From NCBI GenBank assembly GCA_020627885.1, contig JAHDGB010000002.1:1-50936 (forward strand): DNA of 50,936 nucleotides, written 5' to 3'. Numbering within the stretch: position 1 is the first letter of the stretch; the number at the start of each line of letters is the position of its first letter. Source of the stretch: Flavobacteriaceae bacterium (lineage in GTDB: Bacteria > Bacteroidota > Bacteroidia > Flavobacteriales > Flavobacteriaceae). The notes under the pieces are model-generated. The model was not told the origin of the DNA. It was given only the letters and a program-made list of their open reading frames with translations, and did no database searches. Positions 31,033 to 40,197 of the stretch are shown here, piece by piece. The position numbers and the translations under genes were made by a program.

Positions 31033-31641
31033 ATGGCTTTTGAATTACCAAAATTAAAATATGCTTATGATGCCTTAGAGCCTCATATTGATGCTCGTAC
31101 AATGGAAATACATCATTCAAAACACCATCAAGGCTATACCAATAAATTAAATGCTGCTATAGAAGGGACTGATATTGCAGGAAAGGGTATAGAAGAAATC
31201 CTTACTAATTTAGATATGAATAATAAAGGTGTTAGAAATAATGGAGGTGGATTTTATAACCATTCTTTATTTTGGGAAATAATGAATCCTGAAGGTAAAG
31301 GGCGTTTGTCTGGAGACTTAAAAGATGCTATTGAAGCAGCTTATGGCTCTTTCGATGCTTTTAAAGATGCCTTTAGTAAAGCCGCAGCAACACAGTTTGG
31401 TTCTGGCTGGGCATGGTTATGTGTACATAAAGGCGGTAAAGTTGAAGTATGCGCTACACCAAATCAAGATAACCCATTAATGCCTAATGTTTCTTGCGGG
31501 GGTACTCCTATACTTGGGTTAGATGTTTGGGAGCATGCTTATTATTTAAATTATCAAAACAGACGTCCAGATTACATAGAGGCTTTTTTCAATGTTATTA
31601 ATTGGAATGAGGTTGAACGTCGTTATGTTGAAGCGAAATAA
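31033..31641 (+). CDS. sodA: Superoxide dismutase (Fe/Mn)
   Basis: [58 protein letters not shown]. Start refined from 30967 to the ATG at 31033. Confidence 0.95.
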   Translation: MAFELPKLKYAYDALEPHIDARTMEIHHSKHHQGYTNKLNAAIEGTDIAGKGIEEILTNLDMNNKGVRNNGGGFYNHSLFWEIMNPEGKGRLSGDLKDAIEAAYGSFDAFKDAFSKAAATQFGSGWAWLCVHKGGKVEVCATPNQDNPLMPNVSCGGTPILGLDVWEHAYYLNYQNRRPDYIEAFFNVINWNEVERRYVEAK

Positions 31642-31659
31642 ATAGTTAGCTTCACACAT

Positions 31660-31723
31660 AATCAACTAAAAAATAAAACCAGCTAGTTATGTATAACTAG
31701 CTGGTTTTATTTTTTAGTTGATT
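31660..31723. repeat. Perfect 31-bp inverted repeat with 2-nt centre downstream of sodA
   Basis: AATCAACTAAAAAATAAAACCAGCTAGTTAT-GT-ATAACTAGCTGGTTTTATTTTTTAGTTGATT; may also terminate sodA. Confidence 0.9.
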
Positions 31724-31747
31724 CCTATAACAAAAACAATTATAAAT

Positions 31748-31820
31748 AAAAAAGGTGAACAGATGTTCACCTTTTTTGCCCCAAATCTACCATGAACTTA
31801 ACCTACTTATGTTATGGTAA
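31748..31820 (-). ncRNA. Candidate structured element copy A (hairpin, linker, terminator)
   Basis: Minus strand TTACCATAACATAAGTAGGTTAAGTTCATGGTAGATTTGGGGCAAAAAAGGTGAACATCTGTTCACCTTTTTT; near-identical to 32083-32157. Confidence 0.5.
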
Positions 31821-32082
31821 GTTCAAATATAATTAAGATAGAACTCTATTCCACTAAAATTAGTTAAACTGTCAAAAAATCGGTTTAACCGAGTTTTCTG
31901 ATAAAAGATAAATATATCAAAAATGTTTTTTAATAATTTAGAGCATTAAATATGCTGAAGTATAATGTTATCTATATTTTAAAAGAATATATCTCTATGA
32001 TAAGATTTAATAGCTAGAATATAAACAGTAAAAAAATTTAATTTGTATGAGAAAAAGAGGCATTAAAAAAATGAATGTGTAT

Positions 32083-32157
32083 AAAAAAAGGCGAACAGAT
32101 GTTCACCTTTTTTTGCCCCAAATCTACCATGAACTTAACCTACTTATGTTAATGGTA
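32083..32157 (-). ncRNA. Candidate structured element copy B
   Basis: Minus strand TACCATTAACATAAGTAGGTTAAGTTCATGGTAGATTTGGGGCAAAAAAAGGTGAACATCTGTTCGCCTTTTTTT. Confidence 0.5.
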
Positions 32158-32238
32158 TTGTAAATATATACTTAAAATCAATACTAAAATAAAGTATTAG
32201 ATTAAACGCTATTATTTCTGTTTAAGTGATAAATCATT

Positions 32239-34137
32239 TTAATAAGCACGCTCTTTATTTCCTTCATAAAAATTAATGAATGCCCTATTTACGACTCTAT
32301 TTCCTCCAGAGGTAGGATAATTCCCTGTAAAATACCAATCTCCTATATGATTTGGGCAAGCTTTATGAAGGTTTTCAATTGGTTGAAAAATAATTTTTAC
32401 CTCAGCATTTACACTTTCATCACTTAACAATTCAGAAATTTTATCAGAAATTTGTTCTGGGGTAAAATTGTTATAAATTTCTTTTACAAAATTTTTCACC
32501 TCAGCATCCTTCAGGTTTACTTGCGCTTTGCATTTTTTATAAACCGCTTCAACAAGGCTATATTTGTTATTTTCTTTAAGCAATTCTAGAGCTGCCCTAA
32601 ATGCAACAAGACTTTCTAAATTTGCCATATCTATACCATAACAATCGGGATAACGTATTTGCGGTGCGGAAGATACAACTACAATCTTTTTAGGGTGTAG
32701 TCTATCCATCATTTTTATAATACTTTTCTTTAAAGTTGTTCCACGAACAATACTATCATCAATAATTACTAGGTTATCAGTAGGTTTTATAACACCATAA
32801 GTAACATCGTAAACATGGGCTACCAAATCGTCTCTACTACTATCTTCTGTAATGAAAGTTCTAAGTTTAGCATCTTTAATAGCTATTTTTTCTATTCTTG
32901 GACGCTCTTTTAAAATTTCTACAACTTGCTCTTTAGTAAGGTTTCCATCACCATCTAATATCGCTTGTGTTTTCCTTTTATTAAGAAATTCTTCAACGGT
33001 TTCTATCATTCCAAAGAATGATGTTTCTGCAGTATTTGGGATATAAGAGAATACTGTATTAGCAGTGTCCTTATCTATCGCTTTCAAAACTTCTGGCATT
33101 AGCAATTTACCAAGCTCTTTTCGCTCTTGGTATATCTCCGCATCACTACCTCTAGAAAAATAAATACGCTCAAAGGAGCAAGCTTTACGTTCTAAAGGTT
33201 CTAAAATTCTTTTAAATGAAACATCTCCAGATTTTTTAATAATAATGGCTTTCCCTGGATCCAATTCTTTAACGTTATCAAAATCAACATTAAAAACAGT
33301 TTGAATAACAGGACGCTCGGAAGCCACAACAACTACTTCATCGTCTTTATAATAATAAACTGGTCTAATCCCAGCCGGATCACGCAAAACAAAAGAGTCC
33401 CCATGACCTAAAAGACCCGCTAAAGCATAACCTCCATCCCAATTTTTAGAAGCTCTTTTCAAAATTTTAGCAACATTTAACCGCTCGGCAATTAATGGAG
33501 AGCATTCATTTTTGCTATAACCTTCTTTCTTTAATTTTTTATATACTTTACTAACAGAGTCATCTAAAAAATGACCTATTTTTTCCATTATGGTAATTGT
33601 ATCTGTATATTCCTTTGGGTGCTGCCCTAAATCGATTAAGTTTTTAAAAAGTTCCTTAACATTAGTCATGTTAAAGTTTCCTGCTAAAATAAGATTACGA
33701 TGCATCCAATTATTTTGTCTTAAAAAAGGATGTACGCTTTCTACGCTATTTTTTCCAAACGTACCATAACGTACATGTCCTAAAAGAACTTCTCCTATAT
33801 ATGGTATATTCTTTTTTTGTAGTGAAACATCATCATTATATTCTGGATGATTCGTTAATTCCTTATTAATACGTTCATTTATTTGTGCAAAAATATCTTG
33901 AATTGGTTGTTGCTCAATAGAACGTACACGACTAATGTAACGTTCGCCTGGCTTAGTATCTAACTTAATACTAGCAAACCCAGCTCCGTCTTGGCCTCGA
34001 TTATGCTGTTTTTCCATAAGTAAATACATTTTGTTCACACCATAAAAAGCACTTCCGTATTTCTCTTTATAAAACTCTAAGGGTTTTAAAAGTCTAATAT
34101 GTGCTATGCCACATTCATGTTTTAGAGCATCACTCAT
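32239..34137 (-). CDS. purF: Amidophosphoribosyltransferase (long form, 632 aa)
   Basis: HECGIAHIRLL (Ntn Cys), GLLGHGDSFVLRDPAGIRPVYYY, PRPP-binding VIIDDSIVRGTTLKKSI. Confidence 0.85.
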   Translation of the reverse strand: MSDALKHECGIAHIRLLKPLEFYKEKYGSAFYGVNKMYLLMEKQHNRGQDGAGFASIKLDTKPGERYISRVRSIEQQPIQDIFAQINERINKELTNHPEYNDDVSLQKKNIPYIGEVLLGHVRYGTFGKNSVESVHPFLRQNNWMHRNLILAGNFNMTNVKELFKNLIDLGQHPKEYTDTITIMEKIGHFLDDSVSKVYKKLKKEGYSKNECSPLIAERLNVAKILKRASKNWDGGYALAGLLGHGDSFVLRDPAGIRPVYYYKDDEVVVVASERPVIQTVFNVDFDNVKELDPGKAIIIKKSGDVSFKRILEPLERKACSFERIYFSRGSDAEIYQERKELGKLLMPEVLKAIDKDTANTVFSYIPNTAETSFFGMIETVEEFLNKRKTQAILDGDGNLTKEQVVEILKERPRIEKIAIKDAKLRTFITEDSSRDDLVAHVYDVTYGVIKPTDNLVIIDDSIVRGTTLKKSIIKMMDRLHPKKIVVVSSAPQIRYPDCYGIDMANLESLVAFRAALELLKENNKYSLVEAVYKKCKAQVNLKDAEVKNFVKEIYNNFTPEQISDKISELLSDESVNAEVKIIFQPIENLHKACPNHIGDWYFTGNYPTSGGNRVVNRAFINFYEGNKERAY

Positions 34138-34192
34138 TGGTTGTAGGGTTGTTTAATTAGTTGTTTATTATTAGTTCTATTTTTACATCTCT

Positions 34193-35806
34193 TTATTGTA
34201 ATTGAGAAGCCATTATTAAGGCATTATAAGCATTTACCATTTTTCCAGATTTAGAAATATCTGAAAGCGATTTTACATTGTTAGGATCTCCTCCAACAAC
34301 AACTTTAGTCGATATTGACAAACCAGAATTTAAAATGATTTGTTTTACTTGCTTAGCTTTTAATTTTGGGTATTGAGACATAATTAATGCCGCAACACCT
34401 GCCACAGCAGGTGCAGCCATGGATGTGCCGCTATTAGGCTTGTATTTATTTTTTGGAATTGTTGAATATATTTTTCCTCCTGGAGCAAATACATCTACAT
34501 TGTTTTTTCCATAATTAGAAAAACCAGCAACAACTTCGCTACCATATTTTGGCGCCAAAGCTCCAACCGTTATAGTAGTTTCTGAAACTTCAGGGCCATT
34601 ATTTACATTGTCCTCTGGAAAATTAGAGGCAACATCAATATTTTCGCTAGAATTCCCTGCAGCATGAACAAAAATAACCCCCTTTTTAGAAGCGTAAGCT
34701 TGAGCATCTCTTACCCAATCGCTATGAGGAGAGTAACTTTTACCAAAACTACCATTTATAATCTTCGCACCATTATCTACAGCATATCTAATTGCCAGAG
34801 CAATGTCTTTATCATATTCATCTCCATTTGGCACAGCTCTCAAACTCATTATTTGAACATTATTTGCAACACCATTTGCTCCTTTGCCATTGTTTCGTTC
34901 TGCGGCAATAATACCTGCTACATGAGTGCCATGACTTTCAGATTCTTTTACAGGGATTACATTGCCATTACCATAACCGATATCATTTAAATCGTTAATA
35001 TTATCGTTTGTTTTACGTCCTTTAAAATCTTTGTTAAGATTATAGTTTAATTGGTCTGTAAAATGCTCGACACCACTTTTAATTTCTTTTAAAGCACCTT
35101 CCATAGATTCTAAACCATTACTATAAGCAAAATTAGCCATCTGTACAGCTTTCTTTAGCTTCTCATCTTCCGTTTTTATAGCTCCAACTTCTTCTTGTGA
35201 ATAATCCGATTTTTTAAAATGATCGGTTAATGTATTATGAGCCTCAGAAATTTGTTGATAAATCTGATCATACCGCTCTTTATTAGTTTTGGCTTCTTTA
35301 TACTTTTTCTCAAGTTCGGCTTTAGCTTCATTAAATCTTGGAGCACTTGTATTCCCACTTGCTACTAAACGAACAAATTCTAATTGTTCATTATAACCAT
35401 CGCCCAAGAAATTCCAACCATGGATATCGTCTACATAACCATTATTGTCATCATCTTTTCCATTCCCTGCGATTTCTTTTCTATTTGTCCAAAGTACACC
35501 ATCTAAATCCTCATGCTCAATATCTATCCCAGAATCTATAACTGCTACAATTACAGTTTGCCCTCTCTTTCCTTTAATAATTTCTGAATAAGCCTTATCG
35601 ACACTCATTCCTGGAATCGTATCTCTTTTAAGATCTAAATGACCCCAATTTTTCTTTTCAGCTTCGGTTAAAGCTCCTTCTTTTAATGGAGTCTTATCTA
35701 TATTTTCTATAGGAGTAGAAAGAATTGGAGCCACTCCTCCGCCACAGCTAAATAGTAATATTCCTGCCATTGCAGAAAACCATATCGGTTTATTAATAAA
35801 ATTCAT
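34193..35806 (-). CDS. S8 family serine peptidase (subtilisin-like), putative lipoprotein
   Basis: VAVIDSGIDIEHEDL (Asp), ESHGTHVAGIIAA (His), NSGTSMAAPAVAGVAAL (Ser); N-terminal GILLFSCGGG. Confidence 0.93.
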   Translation of the reverse strand: MNFINKPIWFSAMAGILLFSCGGGVAPILSTPIENIDKTPLKEGALTEAEKKNWGHLDLKRDTIPGMSVDKAYSEIIKGKRGQTVIVAVIDSGIDIEHEDLDGVLWTNRKEIAGNGKDDDNNGYVDDIHGWNFLGDGYNEQLEFVRLVASGNTSAPRFNEAKAELEKKYKEAKTNKERYDQIYQQISEAHNTLTDHFKKSDYSQEEVGAIKTEDEKLKKAVQMANFAYSNGLESMEGALKEIKSGVEHFTDQLNYNLNKDFKGRKTNDNINDLNDIGYGNGNVIPVKESESHGTHVAGIIAAERNNGKGANGVANNVQIMSLRAVPNGDEYDKDIALAIRYAVDNGAKIINGSFGKSYSPHSDWVRDAQAYASKKGVIFVHAAGNSSENIDVASNFPEDNVNNGPEVSETTITVGALAPKYGSEVVAGFSNYGKNNVDVFAPGGKIYSTIPKNKYKPNSGTSMAAPAVAGVAALIMSQYPKLKAKQVKQIILNSGLSISTKVVVGGDPNNVKSLSDISKSGKMVNAYNALIMASQLQ

Positions 35807-35819
35807 TTTTAATTTATGT

Positions 35820-36683
35820 TTAGTTAAAGATCTCTTTACAGGTATAGGTGTTTTTTAATCGCACCCCTTTTTCGGTATGTTTTACAGTAATAATTTCATT
35901 ATGCGCATCGTGCTCCAAAAATAAGTAATAATTATGATCTGCTGCGAAATTCAGGAATTTTTCTTTTTCATCTATTGTTAGTAACGGTCTTGTATCATAG
36001 CCCATTACATAAGGAATGGGCAAATGCCCTACAGTTGGTAATAAATCGGCCATAAAGCATATTGTTTTTTCGCCATGTTGTATCATAGGAATCATTTGTT
36101 TTTCAGTATGACCATTAGCAAAGAAAATATCAAAACCTAATGCCGAGTTTTTTAAAACATCTCCATCTTTAGGGAGCTTAGTAAATTTTAATTGTTCGCA
36201 ATCCTGCATAGGCAAAATATTTTCACTTAAAAAAGAGGCCTTTTCTCTACGATTTGGCTGTGTCGCCCAATCCCAATGGTTTTTATTACTCCAAAACTGT
36301 GCATTTTTAAATGCAGGTTCTAACAACGTTCTGTCTTTATTATATTGTATGCTTCCTCCACAATGATCAAAATGTAAATGCGTCATAAACACATCGGTAA
36401 TATCATCACGATGAAATCCTTTTTTAGCAAGAGATTTATCTAAGCTATCATCTCCCCATAAATTATAATAGCCGTAAAACTTATCACTTTGCTTATTTCC
36501 CATACCTGTATCTATTAAAATAAGACGCTTGCCATCTTCAATTAATAAACAACGAGCTGCAATATCTATCATATTGTTATTATCAGCTGGATTAGTTCTG
36601 GACCATAATGATTTTGGTACCACACCAAACATAGCGCCTCCATCTAATTTAAAATTGCCTGATTTTATAGGGTATAAGTTCAT
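35820..36683 (-). CDS. MBL fold metallo-hydrolase
   Basis: VFMTHLHFDHCGG, FANGHTEKQMIPMI, FLEHDAHNE. Start refined from 36716 to MNLYPIKSGNF. Confidence 0.9.
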   Translation of the reverse strand: MNLYPIKSGNFKLDGGAMFGVVPKSLWSRTNPADNNNMIDIAARCLLIEDGKRLILIDTGMGNKQSDKFYGYYNLWGDDSLDKSLAKKGFHRDDITDVFMTHLHFDHCGGSIQYNKDRTLLEPAFKNAQFWSNKNHWDWATQPNRREKASFLSENILPMQDCEQLKFTKLPKDGDVLKNSALGFDIFFANGHTEKQMIPMIQHGEKTICFMADLLPTVGHLPIPYVMGYDTRPLLTIDEKEKFLNFAADHNYYLFLEHDAHNEIITVKHTEKGVRLKNTYTCKEIFN

Positions 36684-37275
36684 TTTATTTCTAAACATTT
36701 TGATTATTATTAGCAAGCAATAGGTTAAAAAAAATGATTAAACTGCTTCTATATGTATTACTAATTTAACTACATTCATTTTTTAACCCAATTCAACACT
36801 ATAGCTTTGACGCGCAAAGTTATAATTCCCTTACCAAAATTGAAGACATTTTTTGCATATATATATTTTTGTATCTACAAAAACTAAAATGTAATGGTAA
36901 GTACTTGTTAGCTAATTGTATTAGTTAATGCTAGAATTTATGTATTCTGGCCTTTCCAAAAAACATGGAATGTATGAAGGTTAGCTTCTAAAATATAACT
37001 CTTCTTTAGATTTGGGAACTCAACAACGTTTCTATTTCGATCAATACACAAATGGGAAGATGTAGATATATTAATGAGGAGCCGTATGTGGTTTATGCCT
37101 TTTTAGCAATTACCGCATGCTGTCGTATTTAAAACGAAAATAAAAAAGGAAATGGGGTGTACCGAAAGTACCAACCATGTTTAAAGTTGACTATGGTATT
37201 TTGATAGTCATTTATTATGCTTAGCATTAGTACTTCGCTAATTTCTGATATTTAATATTTTAAGAGAAGTATATT

Positions 37276-37590
37276 TTAGTATGGTTTCGGTATTTTTTTT
37301 CTTTTAATAGTTTTTTTTCGTTTTTGAAATATGCTTTTATTAATACGATAATGCAATTTTTTTTTAGAAACGGCACTATAATCAGTAGCATTTAATTCAG
37401 CTATTTTATTTACTGCTATACTATTATCACTAAGTTTTTTAGTGCTTTTACTTTTATACTTAATCGTATCATTAAAAACCAATGATGATGTTTGTATGGA
37501 TTTTACCTCTACTATGCCTCCATTTTGACTATACAAATGGTTTATAGTAAAGTAAAAAAATAGTATTAATATAAAGAGTGTCTTTTTCAT
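37276..37590 (-). CDS. Hypothetical small secreted, Lys-rich protein
   Basis: Signal peptide MKKTLFILILFFYFTINHLYSQ; basic C-terminus. Confidence 0.5.
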   Translation of the reverse strand: MKKTLFILILFFYFTINHLYSQNGGIVEVKSIQTSSLVFNDTIKYKSKSTKKLSDNSIAVNKIAELNATDYSAVSKKKLHYRINKSIFQKRKKTIKRKKIPKPY

Positions 37591-37658
37591 GTGTTTTTGT
37601 TCTTAAAAGACAAAACGCTTTTAAGTCTTTTTCATAATATTAATAATTCGGTTTATTT

Positions 37659-37750
37659 ATAAAATGATAAATTGTGCTTTTAATATAAAACAAATACGAG
37701 CTAGCATCGTATTTGTTCTTTCAACACAACCAATCAATAAATCATTTTAT
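37659..37750. repeat. Nested inverted-repeat structure in intergenic DNA
   Basis: Outer ATAAAATGAT (37659-37668)/ATCATTTTAT (37741-37750), middle TTGTG/CACAA, inner AACAAATACGA/TCGTATTTGTT. Confidence 0.5.
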
Positions 37751-37803
37751 TTTTTGTTTTGGCAAATGTAAGGCCTTGTTTAAGGTAAAAACAAGAAGAG
37801 CAT

Positions 37804-37825
37804 GTCCAAATTCATGAATTTAGAC
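37804..37825. repeat. Dispersed palindrome copy 2
   Basis: GTCCAAATTCATGAATTTAGAC, followed by the partial unit ACCAATTCATGAGTTTTT. Confidence 0.6.
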
Positions 37826-37998
37826 TACCAATTCATGAGTTTTTAAAAATTGTTTTTAAGTTAAACGTTGTGAACATTGAGATTACAGCCATTTTTGATG
37901 AAAAACGCATTTTTTAAGAATGACTTATGTAAATGATAAAAAAAAGCCTTTAAGATCGTTTTTAACTTGTAATTATTTAAATAAACACGTTTTAGGGC

Positions 37999-40197
37999 TT
38001 AATTTAATACCATTTGCAAGCGTTTACCAAAATCTAAAAGTGCTTTTATTTCTTTAATACTCGCTAAACGTTCTTTGCCAAAAATTAAAAGACTATGACC
38101 ATTAGATTCTACGTGGTAATATGGATTACTTTCAAAAAATTGAGTAATTTCTTTATTGAAAAACACCTTAATTTTCTCTTCATCTTCACCTAAAAGGTAA
38201 AAATGTTTTGAAAAATCATTGTCCTCTTGTATAATAATATCCTTAAACCCTGCAAAAGCATAGACTTTCTCTAAAAATCCTTCGCGATCGAGAGTAAATT
38301 CTGGAATTTTTTTATCGAGTTTAATGTGAAGCATCGTAGAGCGTATAACTTCTTTAGCTATAAACTCTCCCTCCGAAAACTCTATATCAAACAAATTTAA
38401 AGGCTTTTCTTTATTAGATACTTGGTTGTATATGTAGTTAATTTTTTTGGTTTTAAAAAACAGGTAATTGTTTAAAAAATGAGTGTCTTTTTGTTTTTTA
38501 GAATTGTAGTTTAAATTATGAAAACTCTTCCCCAAAACAGCCATATTTTTCTGTCTTTTAGTAAGATTGTTTTTAATAATATTTGGCACTGGGAGTAATC
38601 GTCTTAATGCAAAAGGGTGTTTAGAATCGGTATCATGCATTTCTAACCCAACAACATCTAAATGCCCTCCTCGTTTAGAAAACAATTCACGATAACTATT
38701 AAGACTCTCCATAACAGTATGGTCTACGAATTCGCATAAAGAAAAATCGATAATAACATCATTGTCTTCTGAAATAGCATCTAACTTATCTTTAAGCTTA
38801 TAAAAATTTAAGAAACTACAAAAATGCTTTACACTAATATAATAGTCGTTTTGAGCACCTTCTTCTGCATACATTAAAACATTAGGTTTTAAAACGTTTC
38901 GAAAAAATATAGAAAAACTATTATTAATTATAATATGGATAATGAAGGTTATAATAACTCCGGAGGCAATTCCTGTTATTAACCCCACCTTAAGGGTAAC
39001 TATAAGTGTTACGAAAAAAATAACAAGTTGTTCTTTACCTATTGAAAAAATATTCCTGATTGTTAAAGGTGAAGCAAGTTTGTATCCCGTATATACTAAT
39101 ATAGCCATTAATGCTGGTAAAGGAATTCGAGTTAATTGAGAGCTAAATAATACTATAAAAATGACTAAAAAAGTAGCGTGAAAAAAGTTAGCCGAGCGGT
39201 TACTTCCTCCATTATTGACATTTACAGAGCTTCGTGCAATTACAGTTACTACATTTAATCCTCCAAGAAAACCACTTCCAATAGTAGCCAATCCAAGAGC
39301 TTTTAAATCTCTATTAACATTAGAACGTCGTTTGTCTGGATCTAATTTATCCACAGCTTTAATACTTAAAAGCGACTCTATACTTGCTATAAGAGTTAGC
39401 GCTAATACGCTTGTCCAAAAGGGAAAAGTTCCTGTTTTACTAAAATTTATTGTTGGTAGCTGATTAATAATTTCTGAAAATTCAGGAATACCAGATATCA
39501 TATATTGAGATGAAATGGGGTTTTTTTTAAGTGCAATTAACTCAAAATAATAACTAATGGCTATAGAAATAATTACAATCCACATTGGAGCTGGTATTAA
39601 TTGCAGATATTTGTTCCTTAATTTTGAATAGAACATCATAATAGCAAAACTTAAAACACCAACAATAGCAGCATAAATTAAACCTTCATTGGTATAATAA
39701 ATAGCATCTCTAATTGTAAAAGGAATTTCTAATAAATAATCTATAGTATCTTCTCGTTTAATTTTATGGGCCAACATAATATGAAACTGTTTCCCTAAGA
39801 TAATAAGACCAATAGCAGCCAACATGCCTTGAATAGCTGAAGAAGGAAAGAAGTCGGCTAATTTTCCTAACCTTAAAAAACCAAGAATCGATAATAAAGC
39901 GCCAGAGCAAATAATTGCTGCATAGGCGCTTTCAATACCTAATGTCGTTATTGTTACCAAAAGAACCCCAACTAAACCATTACCAGGACCAGAAATAGTA
40001 ACATGGCTTCCGCCCAATATAGAAACAGTTATGCCTCCAACTACTGCAGCAATAATACCAGCAATTGGCGGTGCATCGCTAGCCATAGCTAAACCCAAAC
40101 CTAAAGGCAAAGCAATAAGACTAACAACAAAACCTGAAAAAATATTTTTAGGTAGTGCTTTAAAAAAACTAACGTTGTTATTTTTTTTAGTGCTCAT
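37999..40197 (-). CDS. SulP family inorganic anion transporter with STAS-like and additional C-terminal domain
   Basis: FVVSLIALPLGLGLAMASDAPPIAGIIAAVVGG, GGSHVTISGPGNGLVGVL; STAS-like DAISEDNDVIIDFSLCEFVDHTVMESL; ~180-aa extension. Confidence 0.92.
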   Translation of the reverse strand: MSTKKNNNVSFFKALPKNIFSGFVVSLIALPLGLGLAMASDAPPIAGIIAAVVGGITVSILGGSHVTISGPGNGLVGVLLVTITTLGIESAYAAIICSGALLSILGFLRLGKLADFFPSSAIQGMLAAIGLIILGKQFHIMLAHKIKREDTIDYLLEIPFTIRDAIYYTNEGLIYAAIVGVLSFAIMMFYSKLRNKYLQLIPAPMWIVIISIAISYYFELIALKKNPISSQYMISGIPEFSEIINQLPTINFSKTGTFPFWTSVLALTLIASIESLLSIKAVDKLDPDKRRSNVNRDLKALGLATIGSGFLGGLNVVTVIARSSVNVNNGGSNRSANFFHATFLVIFIVLFSSQLTRIPLPALMAILVYTGYKLASPLTIRNIFSIGKEQLVIFFVTLIVTLKVGLITGIASGVIITFIIHIIINNSFSIFFRNVLKPNVLMYAEEGAQNDYYISVKHFCSFLNFYKLKDKLDAISEDNDVIIDFSLCEFVDHTVMESLNSYRELFSKRGGHLDVVGLEMHDTDSKHPFALRRLLPVPNIIKNNLTKRQKNMAVLGKSFHNLNYNSKKQKDTHFLNNYLFFKTKKINYIYNQVSNKEKPLNLFDIEFSEGEFIAKEVIRSTMLHIKLDKKIPEFTLDREGFLEKVYAFAGFKDIIIQEDNDFSKHFYLLGEDEEKIKVFFNKEITQFFESNPYYHVESNGHSLLIFGKERLASIKEIKALLDFGKRLQMVLN

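Noticed and set aside
35338-35541. 67-aa His/Tyr-rich plus-strand ORF
   Set aside because: Antisense to the S8 peptidase coding region; His richness comes from reverse-complemented codons.
36880-37260. Group II intron call based on GAGCCGTATG (37079-37088), a domain V-like string
   Set aside because: The rest of the 34-nt domain V pattern does not follow and no reverse transcriptase motifs could be read, so it is left only as an unexplained block.
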